In this document: positions 45,521-56,800 of the stretch, in pieces
Layout: each line of letters begins with the position of its first letter
Numbering within the stretch: position 1 is the first letter of the stretch
Assembly (NCBI GenBank): GCA_945643635.1
Contig: CALZFC010000033.1
Span: 2,803,001 to 2,867,000 of the forward strand
Direction: 5' to 3'
Length of the DNA: 64,000 bases
Origin: Allodiplogaster sudhausi
Lineage: Eukaryota > Nematoda > Chromadorea > Rhabditida > Diplogasteridae
Notes under the pieces: model-generated
What the model was told of the DNA's origin: nothing
The model's input: only the letters and a program-made list of their open reading frames with translations
Database searches by the model: none
Made by a program: the position numbers and the translations under genes

Positions 45521-47848
45521 AGAGAGAAGGTATAAACGATCCCTTCGCACACATGGACAGACACACATGGCGTGAATGAAAAGACGGCAGATACAGAGTC
45601 ATCAACGGAGGAATTTGGAGAAAGAAGAGAAGAAAGAAGAAGATGGCCCTCTCTTCTTCGATACCACCGCCATCTCGGCCTCGTTGACTGCAGTTAAGTT
45701 TATGGAAGAGCGGGATCGAGGAGAGCTTGGAATTTATGCGAGGGGCCAGACGAGGACGGCCATTGCAATCGAAGTCATGAATACTGATTTACAAGTACAC
45801 TATGATGTGGAATGCACTACGCATGATATCACAAGCAACACGCACGAAGGCTGTTCCGAAGTCGCTTTACTACGACGGGGACTGGAGATGTCGAGTTGCG
45901 ACAAATGATTTGAGAATATGATGCATGGAAGGAGGGTCACGCTCAAATCTCTAGAGGCCTGTGTGTATGTATATAGTGATGCTTTGCGGGAGAGAGGGAG
46001 TGAGAGACAGAGGGAGAAGAGTGAGAGAGAGAGCGGGAGAGAGGGAGAGAGGGAAAGAGGGAAAGAGAGTTAGAGAGAGAGAAAGAGGGAGAGAAGTTAG
46101 AGAGTTAGAGAGAGAGAAAGAGGGAGAGAGAGCGACAGGGAAGGCGTCCGAGTGCTGCCCCTTGTTGCCCTCTGCAAAGTAGCCAGCGCGCATTCCACTC
46201 CCTCATCTGCATAAATTTGGAAAGCATGCAACTGGAAGAAGAAGCACAAGCCAGGCAATTGTTGCACTTCCAAGCATCCGATTAAAGCCCCCCGTTTCAC
46301 ATTATCTCTCTATTCTTGTCTTCTTTTCTCTCTCTCTCTCTAGCTTTATCTCTTTCTCTCTCCCTCTCTACTTCCCCATATTCTCTTCATCTGCTCAGTT
46401 CGCTCTCTGCACTCCTTTTTATTCATAAAGATTGCATTTCCTATATTTTAACTCTTTCTCGAACAACATCGACGTCGTGAGGAAGACGCAGCTAAATCTG
46501 TAGAAGACCGCTTCTCTCATGCGGGATTCACAATTGGAGCGCGGCAATATCAAAGAATAATCGAAGGAGATTTTAGGATAAAAAGTGATGGATGTATACT
46601 ACATATGGGGGGGGTCTTGCTTACATGAGAGTATTTCGAGAAGAGTGATGAGGAGCAGAGAAGATAGACAGAGAGAGAAAGAGAGAAAGCGAGAGAGAGA
46701 GAGGGAGAGAGAGAGAGAGAGAAAGAGAGAGAAAGAGAAGCAAGAATGTTGCTCCAAGATGGAAATGAGTGCGCTGTTGATCCTTTGCGAGTAAATTGGG
46801 AAGAAATAGTGAAGCACGGAGGGCGACTAGAAGAGAAAAAGATCAGAGAGAGCAGGGAGAGAAAGAGAGAAAGAAAGAAAGAGAGAGAGAGAGCTCTCAG
46901 AAATAGTCACTCGAAACAATTGCATAGAGCGGTAATGGAAGCGCTTAACGAGACGAGAGAAACATTTTGGAGCGCGGAAGACTGAAGGGGGAAGAAGATA
47001 CAAAGGGAGGCAAAAGCATGCTGCCAGAGGGTCCAACTCCGCTAAGCCAATTCGAGCAGCGATGACTCCCGTGAGAGGAGAGACTCAAGCTATTCCATCT
47101 CTGGCCTGCTGAACAAGCCCGCAATTACACTCCAGTTCGATTCAGGACACGACTGATAGACTCTGTGTATGTACATACTGCATACATACATATGTATAAC
47201 AAATACATATGTCGATGAAGAAATAAGAAAAGAGATTTAGTCGATAGCCCTTTCTCCTCGGCCTCTACTTTGTTGTGTTGAATTTCCCGAGTCTTCATGG
47301 CCGGAGCTTCTCCGTTCACTGCGTCGTTCCCACATTCACTGCGGTTCGACCTAACAACATCTTCGAATTCGTAAAGCTGTGTTGAAATAAAATGTGGTAA
47401 TTTTCTCCCATTCTAACATGTAAACGATCCTATCAAATTTAAATTAGAGGCTGTTTAAAAATGCAGATGGGAGGTCAATTGAAGCCAGAATGACTTGGAT
47501 TTGTGGGTTGGAGAGATAAAGAGAACAGGAGATTTCTGTAGAAAGATGAGAGAGGAAAGAGAGAGATGGCAATAACGAGAACAAGAAAAAGAAAGAAGTG
47601 CAAGGTGTGAGAGAGAGAGTGAGAAAGAAAGGAGAAAAAAATGAAAGAGACATTCCCTGACTGTGCCTCGAAGCCCGTCTCCGGCTGGCCTATCTGATAA
47701 TCAACGGCCCCGCTGCCAACTATGCTTAGTAGTCCTTCCGCCTTCTTAATCCCTCATCTTCCGTCACATTCTGCATTCTCTGATCCTCCACTCTTATCTC
47801 TCCTTCGCTATCACTCATATTGTCTTCATGTTTCTCACCCTCGCTCAT

Positions 47849-47901
<53 letters not shown>

Positions 47902-48135
47902 CTCGGTCTAACTTTCCCTTTCCACAAATGTGCCACAACTTAAGCGGAATAATGAGGACTCTCCACCACGAACTTCATATGCACGAATGCCTTCGTTTCA
48001 GGGGGATGCTCCGAAAGAAACGAGCAAAAGAACCACACTCCAGGTCATCGAGAGGAAGAGAGAGAAAAGAGGAACTGAACGAGATGGAGAGAAAGACAGA
48101 GATCGAGAGGATACGAGTCACGAATAAGTAGTAAG

Positions 48136-48319
48136 AGAGCGTGAGAGAGAGAGAGAAGTACTTGAGAGGGAAAAAATTAAGCCAGAGGGAGAGGGAGACG
48201 CAGGGTGAGCGAAATAGTGAGAGATAGCGAGAGAGACACAGAGAGAAAGAGAGAGAGAGAAGTACTATAAAAGGAAAAAAAAGTAATCCAGAGGGAGAAC
48301 AGGCCGCAGGGTGAGCGAA

Positions 48320-48363
<44 letters not shown>

Positions 48364-48375
48364 CGAGAGAGGAGG
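48136..48375. repeat. Tandemly duplicated GA-rich unit
   Basis: A block ending CCAGAGGGAGA...CGCAGGGTGAGCGAAATAG occurs twice, at about 48181-48215 and 48288-48323, each followed by a GA run. This points to a segmental duplication of roughly 110 bases. Confidence 0.75.
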
Positions 48376-48929
48376 TTGAGAACGCGCAAATGCGTCGGAG
48401 CGGAAAAATAATACAAGTGAGAAGGTATAAAAAAAATATGTGTGGCCCACAGCGATAGTATGAGCTAGTATGTAGCAGTTGTAAAGATATTAAATGCTTG
48501 AACTATTTCAGAGATTATCTGGATTACTTCTCCAACAACTATAAATATTCTTTACTTCATTGGTATATGTAATTATACCATAAGCAACATTGTTGTGATA
48601 ATAGACAACTGTTAAGGCAAAAAAGCAATGGATGAATCAGGTAATAGTCTTATTTTTTCTTCTTCGAATGCCACATGCCTGCAGCAAACCATTATTGTTT
48701 TAGTGCCAAGTCAGAAATGGCAGCTGAAGGCTCAAGAAAATGACGAGCAGATGGAAAGTAATTGTAAAAGGCAGCCAACGTGAGGCGATTTACAGCCGCA
48801 GCCGTTCTCTTGACAATCGTTATCGAAAGTGTCATAATCAGCAAGAAATGGGCTGCCATAAATGGCGTCAAAATATAATGCACTGCTAATAAGTATTTTA
48901 CATATTTTGATCCCATGGAAAAAAAGATC

Positions 48930-49140
48930 AGTGAAAGAGAGCGAGAGAAAGAGAGATTGAGATTGAGATAGCGAGAGAGAAACCGAGTGAGAGAAACAGA
49001 GAGCGAGAGAAAGAGAGATTGAGATAGCGAGAGAGATGCCGAGAGAGAGAGAGACAGAGAACGAGAGAAAGAGAGATTGAGATAGCGAGAGAGATGCCAA
49101 GAGAGAGAGAGAGACAGAGAACGAGAGAAAAAGATAGAAA
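48930..49140. repeat. GA-rich minisatellite
   Basis: About three copies of a 55-60 base unit that contains GAGATTGAGATAGCGAGAGA and GAGAGATGCC. Confidence 0.8.
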
Positions 49141-49149
49141 GAGGGCTTA

Positions 49150-50343
49150 GTAAGAGTGTGAGAAGCAAGTGAGGGAGGAGGACTGATTGAGAGAAGAGAA
49201 ATTCGGTTCGGAAGACAAGCCGACAACATCGTGCACAGTCCATTTGACTGGAGTCCAAAGTAAACCATTCCTGGCAGAGGCCTCTCATTATCCCCGGGAC
49301 CCCGACCATCACACGATAATTATGCATTCGAGGTCGCCCGCCATTCTGGAGGGAGGCCGGGAGCTGGAAAAGTCGAATGGAGAGCTGCCCTCGGAACACA
49401 TCAGATATTTCACATATTTCACTTGCTTTACAAACATTAAATAATGGAGGAATCAAGGGAAGGATTGTGAGCATTAATCAACACCTTTTGTTTTCCCATA
49501 TTTAAAGAACAACATAGCAAAAATATGTTACGACAGCAGATTTGTGAGAGTATCAGTTGATCTACACACAATCACTGCCTGGAACAGAGACTGGAAAGAG
49601 AAAAGGACGCCACCTTTCTTTCTTCCTATTTGCCACTCTCTCTCTCATCCTCTCTCTCTTTCTCTCTTTCTCTCTCTTCCTTCTCTCTTTCTTTTCTTTC
49701 CTTACAATGTGGTCAATTTATCGCCTCCCATCCCGGGAGAATTTATGAGTCTCGTAAGTGCCTTCGCACGAAACGTAGACGACTAGCAGAGATTTGAGCA
49801 AGAATTCAGAGTTACCTCTTAAAATAGGAGGAAAAACTAAAAAAATTGCGTAACCGTAACGGAAACTTAATATCTCCGGTTTTTTACTTTTTAAAATATG
49901 TTGGTAGTGGTAATGGGCAAATGTATCGAGTGCCTCCACTTTAGCTCAGTGGATGAGTAAACTGTAAGATATCAAAGTGTTCAGTCATTCAAATGATTGG
50001 TGGCTGCACTTTGTTGGCTGTTGTGGCGGACGAGAGAGCGAGACAGACAAACTTGCCTGAGGGGCCTTCTATGTCATTGATATCATTCATCTACTTATAA
50101 TAATAGGCACATCTTAGAATTAGACAACACAATTCAGAGAAGTGGTCTTTAGACTGTTTCCAACGACTTCTCAACTGCTTTTACGGGTAAATCTACTTTC
50201 TTTTAAAGCGAGTAATCAAGGACCCGTATTTAAGGAAACTGTCGCCATGTAAAATGTGGAACTATCGACGATTTTTTTCCTTTCCATTGCACCAATTACA
50301 GCATTCAAGACTAAAAATTTATCTTATGAAACACGACGACCCT
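49150..50343. other. Spacer between the GA desert and the MSP gene
   Basis: Mostly unique sequence with a (CT)n tract at about 49636-49700. It lies downstream of the minus-strand MSP gene, so it would include that gene's 3' UTR (just below 50344). No canonical AATAAA on the minus strand was found close to the stop. Confidence 0.6.
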
Positions 50344-53102
50344 TCAAGAGTTGTACACGAGGGGGAGCTCCTTCTTGCGGACCGCACCGGCAGACAAGAA
50401 CCACTCGGGGTCGAACGGAGTGGTGTCGTCTGGGGCATTGACCCAATGGAGCACGAGAGCGTCCTTCTTCGTACCCACATGAAACAGTGTTATTTTCAGG
50501 TAGTGTTAATAAAATGTTAACTGATTGATCACAGCGCTGGGCAATGTATGGGGGCGATGCAATGGACAGTCCAATCGTGCCACTGTGCAATTCCGTAATA
50601 TGTTTATACTGTATGAAAAAATTCCGTGCGAGATAATTGCAGGTATGGAAAATTGAGAATTCTTCAAGAATCTGGAATCAGCTGTGAATGAATTCTACTT
50701 ATTCTTTGATGTTGAATTCGTGATAATTTCGTGCAGTTATTATGTTTTAATGTTTAACATTCGTTGGAACGATTTTTGTGAAGAGTATGACCGTCTGTTT
50801 AGTGCTCGAGCTGGTGGACGGCAACTAGGCGCCTTGTCGCCATCGAAGCCGGCAAGAAAGGTTCTTTGAATCTTTTTTCTCTAAGCTTTTTTATTCGTTA
50901 AATCAGCGCTATATATTGATATTTTTATTTGCCAAATGAGTATAAACTTGGAATGACTGTACTCGTAGGTTGATTTAAAAGAAAGGATATAATAACTTTA
51001 CTTAGAACTGTTCTTTTTCACCCATTATTGCTAGATGTGAATTTGACTATTTTGATTGTTTAAGGACATGGAGTTGAACAAGGATCAAGGATCAAGGACA
51101 ACATCGGCATGACAACGTGAGCTTGATATTTTCATTCTTTTTAAACTTTTTAAATTATTTTATATAATTTAAATCTTTTATTCACGTTGTAAAATTTTGC
51201 TTACGAAATATGCGATACTAGTGCTTATACCTTTCTGAAACCCGCTCAGATCCTTGTTGACCCCGAACTGCTCATTGAATATGTTTTGCCTGTTTAATAC
51301 ATTTGTAGCCAGAAAGACCTTTTAGCTTTGCGTCCCTTGTCCTGTAGTCAAACACCTAACCTTGTTTAACACTGTATTTATATTCCAGCCTATGATATGG
51401 GGAAATGTGATATTGCATATTAAATTAAGCGCAGAATCTTAAAGAAGATTGTATCTTCAGAACTTTCAGCCACATTTAAATGACTTACTGTGTTAACTAG
51501 CGCACCTTAACGAAAAGTTGTTGGAATGCTCTGGTTACCTGAATAATTATAGAGTAATTCGAGAGATTTTGATATTAGATAAACAAAATTTGCCCTATTT
51601 TCTGTTCATCCAATATTGTAGGTGTTTTATTAGGTAATGCTCACTGAGTATCCAATTTTGCAGAATTCGGTATTCGTTGCAACTGTCGACTCTACCGACT
51701 CGAAAACCGACGCACTTGACTATTCACGGGTTTGGCTAATCAAATGAAATCTCTTTTTTAAGGATTTAGGGTACGAGTTGGCCATGCAAGTTGGCCAACT
51801 CGCGTCCACGCTGGGGCCGCGCGGATCTTCGCTGAAACTCGGTTCGTTTATTCTCTCCCTATCCTTACACACACTGTCTTTTTTCTCTTTCTCTCTCCTT
51901 CTCTTTCTTTCTTTCTCCTTTTCTCCTAGTTATGCTGTTTGCAAAGTCTTCTGTGGACTAAGCTAAGTTCCCAACTAAGCAAGTTTGAATTGTATGTTCT
52001 TTCTATCTTTCTCCCCCTCCCCTCTCGTTTTCTTTGTCTGCATCTCTCGCTTCTTCTTTCACATCTTCTTTCCATGCAGGATGTCTTCGAGTGAAGTCGC
52101 GGCTGGACGGATAGGGCTGACCCTGCTGCACTGGTCCAACCTCTGGCTTCCACCCTCCCTCTTGTCTCATGCATGTTGCCTGTAAGTCCTCCGAGTAGCT
52201 CTTTCGAGAGCGAAAGGAGCATGGCAACATTTCTTATAATGCTAGTGCTTTTTTGTTCTTGTAATTGTCTTTTACTTTCCATTTTACACTGTATAAAGAA
52301 TTAAAAAATATCGCGATTTGTGAGAAGTTTCTGCTCGAAAAGAGCATATTCTCACGGTCGGGGGACATATATTTGATTTATGTTTCGTTGAATAAAGATT
52401 TTTTTTTACTGTCTATTAATTGTCCAAGTTAGAGCAAGTTGGCAAAATGCCAACTTCAGCTGGGAAGAGCATCGCTCGGAGTTGGAGGCTACGCTCAGGC
52501 GTGGCAAATTGCCAAGAATTGTTACAAAGTGAGGTGGTAGAGTGGTCACGCGTGATCACAAATCAATCGTGCCGGGTGTGTTTTAACAATAGGGTCACGT
52601 AGGGAGCCAAGGGGGCCCGGATTGGACTCCATTGGACTGCACCGATCCCAGCGCTGTGATTGATTGATAAGATCAAATAAAACAACTGTTGCAAAAAAAA
52701 TTCAAAATATTTGTCCCAGTATAATGACCTCGCCACATGCGAAGGCATCACAGGAGACGGCGATCAGGACCGGCTCATTTGGGCGGAGGGCCCCACATTC
52801 TGGCGTCATACTGATATTTTTGTTCTTGCCGGAAGCTCGCATCTTCCAACCGATTCGCCAAGCTGAGGTGTTAAAAACCTGAATATTTGAAACCGCCTAA
52901 TAAAAATTGTCATTTTGAATTCTTCCAGCAAATATTGCAAAAGAAAGGAGGTGGATTGAAATTAGAGTGATAAACGACAGGGAGAAAGCGAAAGAATTTA
53001 GACCTTGATGTGGTAAGTTTTCTTGACGTCGTATGGCGGGTTGAAGACGAGCTTGGATTTCGGCACAGTGCTGATATGGCCTGCCATTACGGGCCTTTCC
53101 AT
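50344..53102 (-). CDS. Major sperm protein (MSP) domain protein, 3 exons
   Basis: Small nematode cytoskeletal and signalling protein. MSP polymerises to drive amoeboid sperm crawling and, when released, triggers oocyte maturation. Exons are 53004-53102, 52729-52878 and 50344-50466, total 372 bases: 123 residues plus TGA, compared with 126-127 in classical MSPs. Residues 12-33 carry VPKSKLVFNPPYDVKKTYHIK. Exon 2 has NTSAWRIGWKM, TPECGALRPNEPVLIAVSCDAF. Exon 3 has VLHWVNAPDDTTPFDPEWF and ends VRKKELPLVYNS, matching the MSP fold's final strand. The start is the ATG at 53102; a second ATG lies six codons in. All junctions are phase 0. The loop normally between exons 2 and 3 is a few residues shorter. 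The sequence diverges clearly from consensus MSP, so it may be an MSP-domain paralogue and not a core sperm MSP. Two introns are more than classical MSP genes usually carry. Confidence 0.87.
50521..50580 (-). mobile_element. 3' fragment of the same SINE-like repeat, inverted
   Basis: On the minus strand this reads GATTGGACTG, then CAGCGCTGTGATCAATCA, matching the end of the 52525-52670 element with several differences. Confidence 0.45.
52525..52670 (+). mobile_element. Possible tRNA-derived SINE copy
   Basis: A box-A-like GTGGTAGAGTGGT stretch (about 52533) is followed by a tRNA-like arm, a weak box-B-like segment (CCGGGTGTGTTTTAAC), a unique body, and a 3' (TGAT)n tail at about 52657-52668. 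The 3' part (GATTGGACT ... CAGCGCTGTGAT) recurs inverted at 50521-50580. It is degenerate, so the call is tentative. Confidence 0.45.
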
Positions 53103-53892
53103 GGCTTGGAATGCGAATTGGAGTGGAAAGCAGCCAAGCACGGTCTACCAGTGACGATCAAAGAATTACGATCTTGCAAGTTGCATAATTTGCATTTCAA
53201 TAAAAGTGCAACGAACTGGCTACTGATTGTGTGTACTCTAGTACATGCACATTTCTGCTCATTATTCACCCGTTTTTAAGAGCAAGTTCGTAAGCGTATT
53301 TTCTAAAAGCTTTTGAACATTTTCCCGAACCATCATTAATGTAAATTTTTAAAAATTATACATAAAGCTGTAAATAACTTGGAAGAAGACGCTGGTTGTG
53401 AGGACTGGTCTCGAGGATGACAAAAAACATTAAAAATAAAACTTTTATTTAAAAAAAAGATCATCTTTTAACTCTTTTCGTTTGCTTGAAAGATGATTCT
53501 CTTAGACACTCTATGCTGAGTGGACATCAAAATGATCAATATATTGTACATACATATTTTAGTTCGGTTGAATTCGTAATGTTTATTATTTATTTTAGAC
53601 TAGTTCTAATTGTAAGCAGGCCCTCATCGCTCCGTCCTTACATTCTATCACAACGAGCGATGAGTGGCGCCTTCTGGTTTCTCCAGTAAATGTTAAGTCG
53701 TGTCCAATGAGCGACCGAAGTTATCTATCTCGCATGCGATATTTTCTGTCCTTGGACTGACTCCTCCGATATACTCAAATTTATTCATCTCCCCGTTGCA
53801 TTCAAAGGATTCCTCTCCTTGAAATATACAAAAATGCGAGCAAATCAAGCATTGAGATCATAAGGAACAAACTTACAAATGACTAGCGATTG
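53103..53892. other. Intergenic spacer between transporter 3' end and MSP start
   Basis: About 790 bases that must contain the MSP promoter and the transporter's 3' UTR. Both genes are on the minus strand. The spacing is short but longer than the roughly 100 bases typical of nematode operons. Nothing else was recognised. Confidence 0.6.
53780..53785 (-). promoter_or_regulatory. Probable polyadenylation signal AATAAA of the nucleoside transporter gene
   Basis: AATAAA on the minus strand about 110 bases past the TAG stop at 53893-53895. This is a normal 3' UTR distance for nematodes. Confidence 0.5.
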
Positions 53893-56800
53893 CTATATTT
53901 CGGTTATATTTCTCTTCCTGAAGTAATCAACAACGTCATCGAGATTCAAACAGTTGTTGTTGATGTTTGGTCTACACGATTTCGGCACATCAACAAGGAT
54001 GCCTGGAAGAATGATGGTCAATCATACAAAAATGCAATTTAAAAAAAATTTCAGGGCAGTATTGATAGTAAAGATATGGAGGAGCGAAATTTTTTCCCAC
54101 ACCTGCCACGCATGCGGTCATGAAGCACGAGAAGCATCCAGCGATGAGCGCGCGGATGACAACCTGGTGAGAGGGTAAATCCTTTGCATAAAAGAGTGAA
54201 GAACTAAGGTGCCTCTTTTTGCTGTGAACAAGTTAATGGAAATGCCCGTAAACAGTCTTTGAGAAGAACAGCCCAAAAAGGCAGTCTCTAGCCTTGGCGA
54301 AGGTGCTCTTCCTCTTCGGGCACATCGAGCCAAGGATGCCGAGTTGGCTGCCGATCATTGAGATGTTCGAGAAACCGCAGAGAGCGTACGTCGCGATCAT
54401 CTGCGCGCGCGGCTCAAGCACACAGTTATTTTATTCTGCTTTCTCATCTAATCTGCATAGCATGATTATGACAGAAAAACAACTACAAAGAAATCATGTA
54501 TTTTTTTCGGCATATTTCTTACCATGTTTATAACTTAAGAACACTCTGAGTGTCCATACTTTCAAAAGACGAATATCTTTACAATCGGGAAGCACGGACC
54601 CCCTTGAGCGTGCCGTCTGCAATCATTCCGGCGAGGCTCTGATACGCGATGAACTCGTTGAGCACCGTCTTCATGCCCATCAACTCGGCCACCTTCAGCG
54701 TCTCGTCAATCTCCACCTTCAAATACTTAATGGGGTCATTTTGATTATACGCCGAAATAACTACTGTGTATCCCGCTCAATAGAAAATAAAGTAGCACAT
54801 GGAAATGAACAGATTTAAAAAAAAAGGAAAAAAGGAGAAAGAACCGACAGCTGAGTCAGCGGCGTCCGATGCTCCCATCATGTACGCGAGAGGGAAGAAA
54901 CAATAACCAAGGATTTTCTACAATTTATTCATTTCTTTTACATAGTTATTTCTAGACACAAATAAGTATAAAAATACATGAACAAAGAAGACGCACATTA
55001 AAGGAGAGGTCGACGAGGCCAACGAGAGTGCCGAGGTAGCCAATGGCCGAGTTGAGGAAGGCGAGCAGCGCGAGGTACACGATCAGATTCGCGCCTGAGG
55101 TAATGTTATACAAGCTGAGAATCGTTTAATTGTTTAAATCTAATATTCAGAATCTTGCAAATGAGTGTACAAAATGAAGAAGAGTACCAATGTCGAAGAC
55201 GAACTTTGCGGCGTGCACGGCGCCATTCGAAATGCACTCGAGAACGTTGTTCTCTTCTCTCAACACATCCACAATCATTCCTCACACTCATCAAAATTTG
55301 GAAACTGTTGATAATATAATTTTTTTGTGGACGAAAAAAACCTCTTCTTGAATTGGAAGTCCTCAATTCGTTTCTGGCGCGACACTTGCACTTCGGGGTA
55401 GATGATTTTGGAGACGGCCAGAGAGACCGCCGCAGACATTACCGTTGCAGAGAGCAGATACTCCGGACACGCCTGAGGACACATCCGTTACCGTAACCCG
55501 GAACGGTAACCCAGAATGAAATGGTACCCCGAATGAGATGTAGGCCGAGAACAGGGAGCCGGCAATGCAAGCGAAGCCCGCGGTCATCACGGCGTGGATC
55601 TCGCTGCTCGTCATGGACTCCAGTGCTGGCTCGATCAGAATAGCCGCTTCCGTCTAGGAAAAGACAGAAAATGATGGTATGGTGAAGGCACACTATAATA
55701 GCTGTGAATGTGTTCTGACTTGTCCGAGGAATATGCACGCGGCAGCGTTGAGACTCTCAGCAGCAGTGGTGCCGACGGTGTACTGCATGACTGTGGCTAC
55801 CTGCAGTTGGAAATGTTTACATACATACAAACTAAATACAAGCATTTATGGAATGAAAAATTTGATACATAAAAAGGGCACCTTTGAAAGCACAAATTCG
55901 ATGACGCCGAGGTAGTAGAGCACGGAGACAATTGCTCCAAAATAGATGATTATTTGCAGACTCTGCAAGGGTCAAGTTCATTGATATGCAAGAAATATGC
56001 GTTTGGAATTATGATAAGGACATTTACGAACACAACGACATTCTGAAAAGTCACTAATTGTAAGATATTTACGAACATCATATGGAAATAAAGAAGACAG
56101 ATTTACAAGGAAGTTACAGTGAAGATGAAGATGCTGCCGAAGCCGCAGATGTTGGGCGGATCAGAGACGAAGCCGTACGTGAAGGCCGTTCCGACCATCG
56201 TGTAGTCGAGGAACTTCACGACCTGCAGAAAAACTTGTTTCAAATAGTAAGATTTCTAATGGGATAGCTGTTTGTATGAAACGTTTTGCATCTCGGAACC
56301 AAAAAACCACGAAAACTTGGCAAACACTCTTCTGGAAAAATTCAATGAGCTAAAATACACTTTTTCTAAAACTATTTAACCTTTTTAATGTGTAGATTGT
56401 AACGAGGAATCTAGTGAGAAAAGAAAAACGGAAAGAATCGATGTCGAAATGGAAAATTTGCCCCTGGACTATCTGAGTATTGCTGCATGCATGAATGTAC
56501 CTGGTCACTCGCCCACCGGAATGCCTCGTGGCCTGCGGGCACTCGCAAGACGATGATGCCAACGAACACTTGCAGGACGATTCCACCCAGCACCGGCCGC
56601 CACTTTATCTGCAGGCACTCTTTGTTCTTCACAGGCATTCTATCTTTGGACACAAGGGAATCCCACGACTGGCCTCTGAGAAGCAGCAATCACATAGGAA
56701 ATATCAAAAAGAAGAGACGCCGACCCTGGAGGGATGCGCCGATGCGAAGACGGACAACACGACGTACATTGCCATGCCGGCGACGGAGCGGAGACGAATG

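Larger units (their letters stand above)
43700..49150. other. Gene-poor GA/CT-rich region, part 3
   Basis: No supported gene. (GA)n tracts at 44249-44320, 44803-45000, 45440-45530, 45985-46135, 46662-46740, 46845-46895, 48136-48375 and 48930-49140, with (CT)n at 43840-43915 and 47846-47900. The 48130-48375 and 48930-49140 tracts contain imperfect higher-order repeats of about 55-115 bases. Confidence 0.75.
50467..52728. other. Second intron of the MSP gene, with mobile-element debris
   Basis: A 2.26 kb intron, unusually long beside the others. It contains related SINE-like ends at 50521-50580 (minus) and 52525-52670 (plus), several short palindromes built on AGTTGGC/GCCAACT (51776-51800 and 52436-52456), and a CT-rich block at about 51850-52080. 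No exon is needed inside it: exons 2 and 3 join in phase. Confidence 0.65.

Noticed and set aside
49939..50000. tRNA-like start TAGCTCAGTGG
   Set aside because: It matches box A but has no convincing box B or acceptor stem; probably chance or an old SINE remnant.
56501..56689. Longer version of the transporter exon extending to 56673
   Set aside because: The upstream acceptor breaks phase; the acceptor at 56609 gives IKWRPVLGG in frame and fits CNT spacing.
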